This document shows positions 34,976 through 42,797 of a stretch of DNA of 64,000 nucleotides, in pieces (position 1 is the stretch's first letter; the number at the start of each line of letters is the position of its first letter). Under the pieces are notes generated by a model that saw nothing but the letters and a program-made list of their open reading frames with translations, had not been told where the DNA came from and made no database searches. The stretch comes from Bacillus infantis (GTDB lineage Bacteria > Bacillota > Bacilli > Bacillales > Cytobacillaceae). Location of the stretch: assembly GCF_020171945.1 (NCBI RefSeq), contig NZ_JAIVAP010000003.1, forward strand, positions 267,412 through 331,411, written 5' to 3'. The translations under genes and the position numbers were made by a program.

Positions 34976-35482
34976 ATGGTAACGATCAGGCGGGCCAGGC
35001 AGGAGGATGCTGAGACGCTTCTTCTGCATACACGGCAAATTTTGCAGGAAACCGGGAATATGCTGACTAAGCCGGAGGAATTTCAGGCTACCGTTGAAGA
35101 AGAGAGGGAATGGATCATTGATCATGAACGTCCTGGGAATCTGCTTTTAACAGCCTGGAGCGGAGAAGAGCTTGCCGGTGTTTTGAACTTTTCCCGGAAA
35201 ACACGCAAAAAAGTCAGCCACATCGGAATGTTCGGCATATCCATTAAAGAAAAATATTGCAATCAAGGCATCGGGAAGCAGCTGATCGGCACCTGCCTGG
35301 AATGGGCGAAAGAGGAGCAGTGCATTGAAAAAGTATGCCTGGAAGTGTTCTCACATAATGAACGGGGCATTCATTTATATAAAAAAATGGGATTCCAGGA
35401 GGAAGGCAGAAGGATCAGGCATGTGAAGAACTCTGATGGCTCTTATTCTGATGAGCTTTTAATGTATGTGTTTGTAAAATAA
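34976..35482 (+). CDS. GNAT-family N-acetyltransferase
   Basis: A 168-residue acetyltransferase. It opens VTIRRARQEDAETLL and carries the acetyl-CoA loop IKEKYCNQGIGKQLI and the late VFSHNERGIHLYKKMGFQEEGR, typical of GNAT enzymes related to the PhnO/RimI-like group. AGGGGAGG sets the ATG at 34976. The acceptor substrate cannot be predicted. B. subtilis has GNAT genes (yitH, yitI) close to yitK, so this may be their counterpart. A strong terminator follows. Confidence 0.88.
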   Translation: MVTIRRARQEDAETLLLHTRQILQETGNMLTKPEEFQATVEEEREWIIDHERPGNLLLTAWSGEELAGVLNFSRKTRKKVSHIGMFGISIKEKYCNQGIGKQLIGTCLEWAKEEQCIEKVCLEVFSHNERGIHLYKKMGFQEEGRRIRHVKNSDGSYSDELLMYVFVK

Positions 35483-35486
35483 AGTT

Positions 35487-35523
35487 AAAATCCCCGGCAT
35501 GCCTCTGGCATCCGGGGATTTTA
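35487..35523 (+). terminator. Terminator after the GNAT gene
   Basis: AAAATCCCCGG / CCGGGGATTTT form an 11-bp stem, extended inside by ATGCC/GGCAT around TCT. T-run on the plus strand; it can also work on the minus strand. Confidence 0.88.
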
Positions 35524-35528
35524 ACTAA

Positions 35529-35654
35529 GAAAGCGCCTGCCGCTCTGCCCGTCTTAAGCTTGAGGCCCACAGGATGCGGGTCATGCGGACGTTGCCACAG
35601 GACGTGGCGTTCTTAGTCCGCGTTCCTTTATCGAGCAAGGCTTTTCCGCATTTC
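35529..35654. repeat. Variant of the structured repeat with a different central insert
   Basis: It shares CCGCTCTGC-CGTCTTAAGCTTG with copy C (35780) and the right end GAGCAAGGCTTTTCCGCATTTC exactly, but between them has about 70 different bases. These include a hairpin with stems GCGGAC/GTCCGC and GCCAC/GTGGC (35585-35621) and a smaller CCCACAGGATGCGGG hairpin. The left half of the canonical unit is missing. Confidence 0.65.
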
Positions 35655-35778
35655 ATTTGTCCGGCTCCAGCGGCTAGAGCCTCGAGTCATAAGCCACGGC
35701 AGAATTAAAGGCAAAGAACGCCTTTTATTCTGCCGCGTCTTATGCTTGTCGGCTCTGTGCAAGCCGCTTCCGCACTTC
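35655..35778. repeat. Structured repeat copy B
   Basis: Same plan as copy A with different bases in the stems: GCGGCT/AGCCGC, AGAGCC/GGCTCT, ATAAG/CTTAT, CGGCAGAAT/ATTCTGCCG and AAAGGC/GCCTTT, capped by AAAGAAC. Linkers TCGAGTC and GCTTGTC are unchanged. It joins copy C directly. Confidence 0.85.
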
Positions 35779-35779
35779 G

Positions 35780-35903
35780 ATTTGTCCAGCTCCAAAGCCT
35801 AGGCCCTCGAGTCTTAAGCCAATCAGATCAGAAGGTTAAAGAACAACCTTCCGCTCTGCTCGTCTTAAGCTTGTCGGGCCTGAGCAAGGCTTTTCCGCAT
35901 TTC
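35780..35903. repeat. Structured repeat copy C
   Basis: Stems AAGCCT/AGGCTT, AGGCCC/GGGCCT, TTAAG/CTTAA and GAAGGTT/AACCTTC with loop AAAGAAC; the fourth stem has decayed to CAGA/TCTG. It ends CCGCATTTC, whose last base begins the TAG stop (minus strand) of yajQ, as copy A does with the SDR gene. Confidence 0.85.
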
Positions 35904-36394
35904 TATCGATAGTTAATAAATTGCACATCGACTGTCAGATCGGCTTCTCTTACAGCTGCTATTACCTGCTGCAGGTCGTCCCTGTTTTTTCCTGTTACAC
36001 GGACCTGGTCGTCCTGAACCTGGCTCTTTACTTTCAGGCCGCTGTTTTTGATGAGGGTGTTGATTTTCTTTGCATTTTCTTTATCGATCCCCTGCATAAG
36101 CTTTGCGCGCTGCCTCACTGTTCCGCCGGAAGCGGCTTCCACTTTTCCGTAATCAAGGTTCTTGATGGGAATCCCGCGTTTGATCATTTTGCTTAGCAGT
36201 ACATCCTTCAGCTGATCCAGCTTATATTCATCATCAGATACCAGGACAAGCTCTTCCTTATCAAGGGTAACATCACTTTTGCTGCCCTTGAAGTCGTAGC
36301 GGGTCTTGACTTCTTTCATTGCAATACTGATTGCATTTGTCACTTCAGATAAATCTACTTTGGATACAATATCAAATGAGCTTTCTTTAGACAT
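35903..36394 (-). CDS. yajQ: YajQ family nucleotide-binding protein (YitK)
   Basis: A 163-residue protein starting [18 protein letters not shown], with [12 protein letters not shown] and the C-terminal [25 protein letters not shown], all diagnostic for YajQ. Members bind nucleotides, and a Xanthomonas homologue is a c-di-GMP effector; the role in Bacillus is unclear. GGAGGT precedes the ATG at 36394 on the minus strand; a start 20 codons upstream is rejected. The stop codon coincides with the end of structured repeat copy C. It is divergent from cvfB as in the yitK-yitL order of B. subtilis. Confidence 0.94.
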   Translation of the reverse strand: MSKESSFDIVSKVDLSEVTNAISIAMKEVKTRYDFKGSKSDVTLDKEELVLVSDDEYKLDQLKDVLLSKMIKRGIPIKNLDYGKVEAASGGTVRQRAKLMQGIDKENAKKINTLIKNSGLKVKSQVQDDQVRVTGKNRDDLQQVIAAVREADLTVDVQFINYR

Positions 36395-36580
36395 GGCTAG
36401 ACCTCCGTCAATTCTTATATTTAGCCGGCTGTTTCGAAGCAGGGGCCGGATCATTTCCTGCAGCAGGCGGCTCCTGTTTTCGAAACCGTTTTACCTTATT
36501 CGTTTATTATAGTAAAATATAGCAGTTCAAACAACTTTCAGATTGTCAGCAGACAATAAAGCCATTGAGGAGGAAATTAC

Positions 36581-37444
36581 ATGCCTTTGGCAGACTATAT
36601 CGGACAAGTCACAACTTTAACCGTATCAAGAAAATCATCTTTCGGTTATTTTCTGACAGACGGTGACGAAGATGTATTATTGCATATAAATGAAGCGGCA
36701 AAAGAGTATGAGGTGGATGAAAAAGTTGAAGTGTTCCTTTATACAGATTCAAGGGAACGCATCTCGGCAACTGATACCCTTCCGGAGATCCGGGTGGGTG
36801 TGTATGGCTGGGCAAAGGTCAGTGATGTAAGGGAAGATCTTGGCGTGTTTATTGATATCGGGATCCAAAAGGAAATGCTTCTCGGCCAGGAAGATCTGCC
36901 TCTGCACCTGTCAGTCTGGCCGCAAAAGGGCGATCTTCTCTATATCACCCTCCGTGTTAATAGAAATAACCGGGTGTACGTGAAGCATGCGAAGGACCCG
37001 ATTATCGAGGAAATTTCCATTAAAGCCACGAGGAAAGACTTTAACAAGAACGTCCATGGACATATCTACAGGACAGCCAAAGTAGGAAGCTGGGCATATA
37101 CGGCAGAGGGATTCAAGGGTTTTATCCATGAGTCGCAGAGGAAGACAGAGCCTCGCCTTGGTGAAAAAATAGAGGGGCGGATCATAGATGTAAAGGAAGA
37201 CGGAACAGTCAATATCTCCCTTTTGCCGCGGAAGGAAGAAGCGCTTGACGCTGATTCCCAGAAAGTCCTTTCCTATCTGGAAGAGCGGAACGGTTCTATG
37301 CCTTATGGAGACAAAAGCATGGCAGATGAAATCCAGGAACGCTTCCAAATGAGCAAATCTTCATTCAAGCGTGCGCTTGGCAGGCTGATGAAGGAAGGAA
37401 AGGTCTATCAGGAGGACGGCTGGACATATATAAAGCAATCATAG
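36581..37444 (+). CDS. cvfB: S1-domain RNA-binding protein CvfB/YitL
   Basis: A 287-residue protein with tandem S1-like domains (about 1-65, 70-135 and 150-220) and a C-terminal winged-helix domain (MADEIQERFQMSKSSFKRALGRLMKEGKV). This is the CvfB/YitL layout; the Staphylococcus protein binds RNA and affects virulence genes. GAGGAGG upstream supports the ATG at 36581. It lies divergent to yajQ and is followed by a strong terminator. Confidence 0.93.
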   Translation: MPLADYIGQVTTLTVSRKSSFGYFLTDGDEDVLLHINEAAKEYEVDEKVEVFLYTDSRERISATDTLPEIRVGVYGWAKVSDVREDLGVFIDIGIQKEMLLGQEDLPLHLSVWPQKGDLLYITLRVNRNNRVYVKHAKDPIIEEISIKATRKDFNKNVHGHIYRTAKVGSWAYTAEGFKGFIHESQRKTEPRLGEKIEGRIIDVKEDGTVNISLLPRKEEALDADSQKVLSYLEERNGSMPYGDKSMADEIQERFQMSKSSFKRALGRLMKEGKVYQEDGWTYIKQS

Positions 37445-37475
37445 AAAAAAGCAAGCGCCGGGCGCTTGCTTTTTT
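37445..37475 (+). terminator. Terminator after cvfB
   Basis: AAAAAAGCAAGCG pairs with CGCTTGCTTTTTT around CCGGG; strong in both directions, so it may also serve the small minus-strand gene at 37516. Confidence 0.9.
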
Positions 37476-37515
37476 CTGTTCCGGGAAAGCCATCAATAAA
37501 GAACCCTGGTGCTGC

Positions 37516-37647
37516 TTAAAGATGATCCGTTTTTTTCGAGTATTGATGCTTCCCGGCTTTTCTGTTTTTCTCGCGCATCATATTTTTCTCATGCCTCAAG
37601 GCATTATTGTCCTGTGCTTTTTTATCATTGTCTGAAGTGTGCGGCAT
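37516..37647 (-). CDS. DUF3941 family small protein, 43 residues
   Basis: A very polar 43-residue protein beginning MPHTSDNDKKAQDNNALRHE and ending QYSKKTDHL, a pattern I recognise as the DUF3941 family of Bacillus. No function is known; the highly charged composition resembles small spore-associated proteins. A strong AAAGGAGGT precedes the ATG at 37647 on the minus strand, so the longer open frame upstream is not used. Confidence 0.8.
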   Translation of the reverse strand: MPHTSDNDKKAQDNNALRHEKNMMREKNRKAGKHQYSKKTDHL

Positions 37648-37723
37648 AGAAAAAAACCTCCTTTTTTCCGGCTTGGTCGCCGTCGGTTTTAGTGTCTGCC
37701 GCAATCATAAGGAGTATGTAGGA

Positions 37724-38584
37724 TTATGATGCTATTTCATTTAAAAAGAAGAGTGCGATGGTGCCGGCACCGGTGTGCGATCCTATAGCTGCCCCGATGT
37801 CTGATATCAATACTTCCTTGGGTCCAAGCTCTTCGATCAGCATCGCCTTGACTTCCTCCGCTGTTTCAAGATTGTCTGCATGGCTGATGGCAATCGTCTG
37901 CCCGGAAAAGTCTTTGCCGCGTTCTTTGGCGACCTCGATCATACGGCGCAGAACCTTCTTTTTTCCCCGGATCTTTTCAATGGGGACAAGCTTCCCGTCC
38001 TCTACATGAAGGAGCGGCTTGATATTCAGCAGGCCGCCGAGAAAAGCGGAAGCCTTAGAAACACGGCCGCCTTTAGCAAGATGATCCAGATCTTCGACAG
38101 TGAAAAGATGCTCCATATGGCGGCTCCGGAAAAGGATATCCTTTTCGATATCTTCCATGGATGCACCTTCGGCAGAAAGCCTTGCCGCTTCTTTTACGAT
38201 CAACCCGGCTCCAAGGGATGCGCATTTTGTGTCTATAATGGACAAGCTAAGGTCAGGATATTCTTCTTTTACCTGATCCCGCACCATGGCCGCTGTTTGG
38301 TATGTACCGGAAAGCTGAGAAGAAAACGCGATATAGATTCCTTCCCGTCCGCTCTTGGCAAGCTCCCTGAACTCCTTTTCAAAGTCCACAGGGGATACCT
38401 GGGAGGTTTTCGGGATCTGCCCGCTTCTGATGCTATCATAAACTTTCTTTGGGTCGATTGTAATCAAATCTTTGTATTCCTGCCCATCCAGTAGAACCTG
38501 CAGAGGAAAGAGCAGGACATCATTGTCCTTGAAAAACTGCAAGGGTAAATCACTTGCACTGTCAGCCATGATTTTTACTGACAT
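37724..38584 (-). CDS. yitS: DegV family fatty acid-binding protein (YitS)
   Basis: A 286-residue protein with the DegV opening VKIMADSASDLPLQFF, the SQVSPVDFEKEF segment and the C-terminal GAAIGSHTGAGTIALFF. DegV/FakB proteins bind fatty acids and present them to the kinase FakA. AGGTGA lies five bases before the ATG at 38584; a GTG three codons upstream is an alternative. It is divergent from yitT, the same pairing as B. subtilis yitS-yitT. Confidence 0.92.
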   Translation of the reverse strand: MSVKIMADSASDLPLQFFKDNDVLLFPLQVLLDGQEYKDLITIDPKKVYDSIRSGQIPKTSQVSPVDFEKEFRELAKSGREGIYIAFSSQLSGTYQTAAMVRDQVKEEYPDLSLSIIDTKCASLGAGLIVKEAARLSAEGASMEDIEKDILFRSRHMEHLFTVEDLDHLAKGGRVSKASAFLGGLLNIKPLLHVEDGKLVPIEKIRGKKKVLRRMIEVAKERGKDFSGQTIAISHADNLETAEEVKAMLIEELGPKEVLISDIGAAIGSHTGAGTIALFFLNEIAS

Positions 38585-38713
38585 ATAGGTCACCTGCTTT
38601 CAGCACGTTAATATGCTTTTAGTTTATAGAATCAAGGGAAAAAATACAATGAAATGTGTTGAAAAAACACAATATAGGGTAAAGATACATCAAGTGTTTT
38701 AAGGGGGTTCGCT

Positions 38714-39544
38714 ATGATTTTATTAGAAACGAAGAAATTTGTTGTGGTGCTTATAGGCGCCATTCTCAATGCAATTGCGATGAACTTTTTCTTAATCCCG
38801 GCCAATGTTTATGCCAGCGGATTCACCGGTGTGGCGCAGCTGCTTTCCAGCATTCTGGGGGGCTTTGCTTCAACAGGTATTTTATTGTTCATCCTGAATA
38901 TACCTGTAACGATCCTTGCGTGGAAAAAGGTGGGCAGGTCTTTTACTGTCTACAGCTTTTTAAGCGTTTTCCTTATGTCTCTGTTCCTGGAGATCATTCC
39001 CGTAATTCATGTATCAGAAGATATTCTTCTGAATGCAGTCTTTGGAGGAGTCATTGCGGCTGTTGGCGTAGGGATGACACTCAAGTGGGGGGCATCCACT
39101 GGAGGAATGGACATCGTCGCGATGCTTTTATCAAGGATGAAAGACCGTCCTGTGGGTACATACTTCTTTACTTTGAACGCTATCATCATCATTACTGCAG
39201 GTTTTCTTTACGGCTGGGAAAAAGCTTTGTATACACTTGTGACGCTTTATGCTTCTACAAGGGTGATCGATGCGATCCATACAAGGCATGAGAAGCTGAC
39301 GGCCATGATTGTTACGAAAAAATCCGCCGAGCTGAAGCAGGCCATACACGATAAGATGGTACGCGGCATTACGACCATACCCGCCAAAGGCGCTTTTACG
39401 AATGAAAATAAAGAAATGATGATCATCGTCATCACCCGCTATGAGCTTTTTGACCTTGAAAGGATCATAAAGGACGTCGATCCTTATGCGTTCACCAATA
39501 TTGTAGAAACAGCTGGGATATTCGGCTTCTTCAGGAAAGAATAA
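38714..39544 (+). CDS. yitT: YitT family membrane protein
   Basis: A 276-residue protein with five or six membrane segments in residues 1-190 (GAILNAIAMNFFLIPANVYASGFTG, then KWGASTGGMDIVAMLLSR) and a C-terminal DUF2179 cytoplasmic domain (KGAFTNENKEMMIIVITRYE). Function is not established. AAGGGGG precedes the ATG at 38714. The BsuPI gene follows after 20 bases, so the two may be cotranscribed. Confidence 0.93.
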   Translation: MILLETKKFVVVLIGAILNAIAMNFFLIPANVYASGFTGVAQLLSSILGGFASTGILLFILNIPVTILAWKKVGRSFTVYSFLSVFLMSLFLEIIPVIHVSEDILLNAVFGGVIAAVGVGMTLKWGASTGGMDIVAMLLSRMKDRPVGTYFFTLNAIIIITAGFLYGWEKALYTLVTLYASTRVIDAIHTRHEKLTAMIVTKKSAELKQAIHDKMVRGITTIPAKGAFTNENKEMMIIVITRYELFDLERIIKDVDPYAFTNIVETAGIFGFFRKE

Positions 39545-39564
39545 TCGAAAAAGGGGGTATTGGC

Positions 39565-40323
39565 ATGTTAAGGATTGCAGCAGTCTTGTTCATGATTCTT
39601 GCTTCACTTCCGATGTATGGATCTGGCGCCAATGCGGAAGGCGGCCCTGAAGTTTCGTTAAGCCTCAATGCCGGTCAGGAATCGGCTGAAATCAAAGTGA
39701 GGCTTACCAACAGCTCTGATCAGACACAGACCTTTGAGTTTCCAACCTCACAAAGATATGATCTGATCATCCGCGATAAGGACGGGGAAGCTGTTTATGA
39801 TGCTGCGGCAGGAAAGTCTTTTCTGCAGGCCATACAGTACCTGAAGCTGGATCCTGGGGAATATGTCTCCTGGACGGACTCCTGGGACTATGAGACTGCA
39901 GCTGGAAGGGTCGAGGAAGGAGCCTATTCAGCAGAGGTGTCCATCCCGATCAAACGGAAAGGTGAGACCCATGCAGAAGTGGTGCTGAGGGAAAAAGCCG
40001 TGCTTGATGTCCCGGGGGAGAACCCTGCCTTCAGAAAAGTGGAGATAAGCGGGGAGGACGGTAATTACGAGGTGAAAGGAGAAGCAAGGGCCGAAACAGG
40101 GAAGTTTTACTTTACAGCCGAAGACGGACATCAGGTGCTTGCAGGGGAGACAGCCGGCCCTTCTGATTCAAAATATCCTGAGTGGTCGCCTTTCCACCTG
40201 AAAATAAACATACCGGAAAAATCCTTGCCCGAGAACGGAACAGTCATCCTCAGCCTGTACGAAAAGGATAAGAAGGACAGAATCATCCATGTCTACGCCG
40301 CCGCACTGGAAAATTTCCGGTAA
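39565..40323 (+). CDS. Secreted BsuPI-domain protein (Ipi-like)
   Basis: A 252-residue protein. A signal peptide (residues 1-24, ending GANA) is followed by a BsuPI domain (about 28-135), identified by LTNSSDQTQTFEFPTSQRYDLII and YVSWTDSWDY. A second, unrecognised region rich in charged residues fills 140-252. B. subtilis ipi, the intracellular proteinase inhibitor at this locus, is about half as long and lacks a signal peptide. The protein here is probably exported, so inhibition of intracellular protease should not be assumed. AAGGGGG supports the ATG at 39565. Confidence 0.82.
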   Translation: MLRIAAVLFMILASLPMYGSGANAEGGPEVSLSLNAGQESAEIKVRLTNSSDQTQTFEFPTSQRYDLIIRDKDGEAVYDAAAGKSFLQAIQYLKLDPGEYVSWTDSWDYETAAGRVEEGAYSAEVSIPIKRKGETHAEVVLREKAVLDVPGENPAFRKVEISGEDGNYEVKGEARAETGKFYFTAEDGHQVLAGETAGPSDSKYPEWSPFHLKINIPEKSLPENGTVILSLYEKDKKDRIIHVYAAALENFR

Positions 40324-40326
40324 AAA

Positions 40327-40357
40327 AAGAGCATGCCCGTACTGCGGGCATGCTCTT
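40327..40357. terminator. Bidirectional terminator between the BsuPI and DUF3813 genes
   Basis: A 13-bp perfect stem AAGAGCATGCCCG / CGGGCATGCTCTT with a 5-base loop; T7 follows on the minus strand. Confidence 0.88.
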
Positions 40358-40362
40358 ATCTG

Positions 40363-40554
40363 TCAGCGGCCAGCAAGCTGGTCAAGCTGGCCCTGCAGCT
40401 CGCGAAGCTGCTCCTGTTCAGCCCTTGTGGAGTTCGAATAGGCTGAGTGGAGTGCGTTTTTAGCCTTCGCAATCGTCTGCTGCTGTTCAGATGGCCCTGC
40501 TTGTGAAGCCATCTCGACTAATCTCTGCGCTTCCTGAAAAAGCCTGTTGCCCAT
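40363..40554 (-). CDS. DUF3813 family small protein
   Basis: A 63-residue, mainly helical protein (MGNRLFQEAQRLVEMA, then AKAKNALHSAYSNST) recognised as the DUF3813 family; function unknown. In B. subtilis the small gene yizC lies after ipi and is probably the counterpart. GGAGGAATT, supplied by the end of the upstream small gene, precedes the ATG at 40554 on the minus strand. Confidence 0.8.
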   Translation of the reverse strand: MGNRLFQEAQRLVEMASQAGPSEQQQTIAKAKNALHSAYSNSTRAEQEQLRELQGQLDQLAGR

Positions 40555-40556
40555 CG

Positions 40557-40709
40557 CTAAATTCCTCCAAGAGAAGATTCCTGTACATTCGCCATCTTCC
40601 TCGCTTCAGCTTCAGCATATGTGGTGTGATAAGGTATGCGGGAATCATGCTTGCTTACAGTATCTGCACCTTGCTGTACAAAGCGTTTCGATTTGTTGCG
40701 TTTGCCCAT
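40557..40709 (-). CDS. Small basic protein, 50 residues, upstream partner of the DUF3813 gene
   Basis: A 50-codon gene below common length cut-offs. It starts MGKRNKSKRFVQQGAD and ends NVQESSLGGI; the N-terminal ten residues are strongly basic. TAGGAGGGGA precedes the ATG at 40709 on the minus strand, and the stop lies two bases before the DUF3813 start, whose ribosome-binding site overlaps its last codons. That arrangement argues strongly for translation. No family is recognised with certainty. Confidence 0.72.
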   Translation of the reverse strand: MGKRNKSKRFVQQGADTVSKHDSRIPYHTTYAEAEARKMANVQESSLGGI

Positions 40710-40801
40710 TCGGATCCCCTCCTAAGGAAATATGAAACAGCTCTGCTGCCTCTCTGTTATTATGCACCAGGGCAGGTCTAATTAAAGGAGGGAACAAGAG
40801 G

Positions 40802-40828
40802 AAAAGCCCTGCCGGCAAGCGGCAGGGC
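40802..40828 (-). terminator. Terminator after the HAD phosphatase gene
   Basis: Stem GCCCTGCCG / CGGCAGGGC, loop GCAAG, followed by TTTT on the minus strand. Confidence 0.8.
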
Positions 40829-40838
40829 TCAGGTTAGG

Positions 40839-41660
40839 TTACTTCATTGCGTTCAGACCCAGCAGGTCATTCAGATAAACGCCGATTCCATCCTGCTCGT
40901 TTGTCAGCGTCATTTCATTTGCGACATTTTTCACTACATCGATGGCATTGCCCATGGCAATTCCGCGTCCGGCATATTCCAGCATCTCCAGGTCATTATC
41001 TTCGTCCCCGAAAGCAATGATTCTTTCAGGCGGGATCTGGAAATAATCGGAGGCTTTCTTCAGCCCGACCGCTTTGTTCAAGCCCGATTTTACAATCTCG
41101 ATGACATGCCATGGAGCAGCCCACCGCCTGTGGTCGATAACCTCGGCATGGACCTCGGATAAATGGTTCCGAATGGTTTTGACTTGTTCCTCATCGGTAT
41201 GGATCAGCATACTGGTCGGCGAATCTGTGAGAAATCTCCTTAAATCTCCAGTGGTTATATCAGGGTCTCCCATTCCAAAAACGTCGAGCAGCTTTTCATC
41301 GTGATAGTGGAAGTATACCTCATCAATCACTTCTGCAATGATATTGTGAAATGAAAAGCCGCTGCAGGCTTCCACAATTTCCTTTGCCACTTTTATATCC
41401 ATTGGTGTATGGTATACGCCCCAGTTCCTGTCCTTAGGATGGTGGATAAAGGCGCCGTTAAAGTTAACAATAGGAGTATCCAGCCCCATTTCATGATAAT
41501 ACATCTGGCTCGATCTGAAAGGCCTTCCGGTAGCGATCATGACAACATGCCCAGCCTCCCGGGCTTTTTGGATCACATGCTTTGTTTTTGCGGAAATGGT
41601 TTTATCGTCTTTTAATAAGGTTCCATCTAAGTCCAATGCAATTAAATGTTTTTCTGCCAT
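40839..41660 (-). CDS. yitU: HAD-superfamily Cof-type phosphatase (YitU)
   Basis: A 273-residue hydrolase with motif I ALDLDGTLLKDD (nucleophile Asp), motif II MIATGRPF, Lys in the LNKAVGLKKASDYF region and motif IV AFGDEDNDLEMLEYAGRGIAMGNA, the Cof/YitU type with a C2 cap. Such enzymes dephosphorylate sugar phosphates or flavin precursors; B. subtilis YitU is among those linked to the riboflavin pathway phosphatase step. AGAAGGAGA precedes the ATG at 41660 on the minus strand. Confidence 0.92.
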   Translation of the reverse strand: MAEKHLIALDLDGTLLKDDKTISAKTKHVIQKAREAGHVVMIATGRPFRSSQMYYHEMGLDTPIVNFNGAFIHHPKDRNWGVYHTPMDIKVAKEIVEACSGFSFHNIIAEVIDEVYFHYHDEKLLDVFGMGDPDITTGDLRRFLTDSPTSMLIHTDEEQVKTIRNHLSEVHAEVIDHRRWAAPWHVIEIVKSGLNKAVGLKKASDYFQIPPERIIAFGDEDNDLEMLEYAGRGIAMGNAIDVVKNVANEMTLTNEQDGIGVYLNDLLGLNAMK

Positions 41661-41932
41661 AAAGTCTCCTTCTTATTTCTGTATTAGGATAATCTCAGTG
41701 TAAAGCTTTAGGTAAATAAATGTCAGCATGCTACACTAAAGATATAGAAAGAATTTACATAAGGAAAATCAGGGGAGCTGTTTATTCCGGAAAGTCCGGG
41801 AGTCTGCCCGGCCCAGCCGTTTCCTGTATGTGTATTTACCACTATCGTAACAATTTAATATTTATTTTGTAAAAAAAATCGCTTTTTTAAAGAAAAATAT
41901 GATCATTTTTATGTGAACGCGGGGGGAACACC

Positions 41933-42727
41933 ATGATTATTATTGAAAATAGAAAAGTGGAAGGCATTCCTGTACTGCATCTTGCAGACAAAGAGAAGTT
42001 CAATGAGCAGCTGCCATTCATTGTATTTGTACATGGTTTTACAAGTGCGAAAGAGCATAATCTCCATTATGCCTATCTGCTCGCCGAGAAAGGTTTTCGT
42101 GTTGTCCTGCCAGAGGCCCTCTATCATGGGGAAAGAAGCACAGGCCTGTCCGGAAATGATCTGAACGTGAAATTCTGGGAAATTGTTCTCACTGAGATAG
42201 AAGAACTGAATGTAATCAAAAATGCGTTTGCATCAGAGGGCCTGATTGATGAAGAAAAAATAGGGCTTGCCGGAACCTCGATGGGCGGTATTGTAACCAT
42301 GGGTGCCCTGACACGCTATGATTGGATTAAAACGGCAGTAAGCTTGATGGGGATGCCTTATTACGAGAAGTTTGCCCTCTGGCAGATCGATGAGCTGAAG
42401 AAGCACGGAATCGATCTTCCTTTTAAAGAAGAGGAACTGGCCGGGCTGCTTCAAAAACTGAAAGAGCTGGATATCAGCCAGCAGCCTGAAAAGCTTGCAG
42501 GGAGGCCAATATTGTTCTGGCACGGAAAGAAAGACCAGGTTGTCCCTTATCACTATACTTATCATTTTTATGAATCGATTAGAACAAACTATGAAGAGAT
42601 GCCCGAAAAACTTGTCTTTTTGACGGATGAGAATGCAGGGCATAAGGTATCAAGAGAAGGACTGCTTAAAACGGTTGAGTGGTTTGAAACATATTTAGGC
42701 GATGGACCGTCCGGCTTGGAGTCATAA
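41933..42727 (+). CDS. yitV: Alpha/beta hydrolase, YitV-type esterase
   Basis: A 264-residue serine hydrolase. HGFTSAKEHNL forms the oxyanion region, GTSMGG holds the nucleophile serine, and Asp of GKKDQVVPY and His of NAGHKVS complete a plausible triad. B. subtilis YitV at the same place has the same architecture. CGCGGGGGGAAC precedes the ATG at 41933. The 270 bases upstream, shared with the divergent yitU, show no recognisable site. The natural ester is unknown. Confidence 0.88.
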   Translation: MIIIENRKVEGIPVLHLADKEKFNEQLPFIVFVHGFTSAKEHNLHYAYLLAEKGFRVVLPEALYHGERSTGLSGNDLNVKFWEIVLTEIEELNVIKNAFASEGLIDEEKIGLAGTSMGGIVTMGALTRYDWIKTAVSLMGMPYYEKFALWQIDELKKHGIDLPFKEEELAGLLQKLKELDISQQPEKLAGRPILFWHGKKDQVVPYHYTYHFYESIRTNYEEMPEKLVFLTDENAGHKVSREGLLKTVEWFETYLGDGPSGLES

Positions 42728-42797
42728 TTTTTTTCAAGAGCGCGGCTTTTTGTTATCATAGAATCAGCATAATAATAACTGCTAAGGAGTGATTAGC

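Noticed and set aside
33877-35903. Possible CRISPR array
   Set aside because: Only a few long, structured, non-identical units without spacers of constant length and without cas genes; the units are hairpin repeats.
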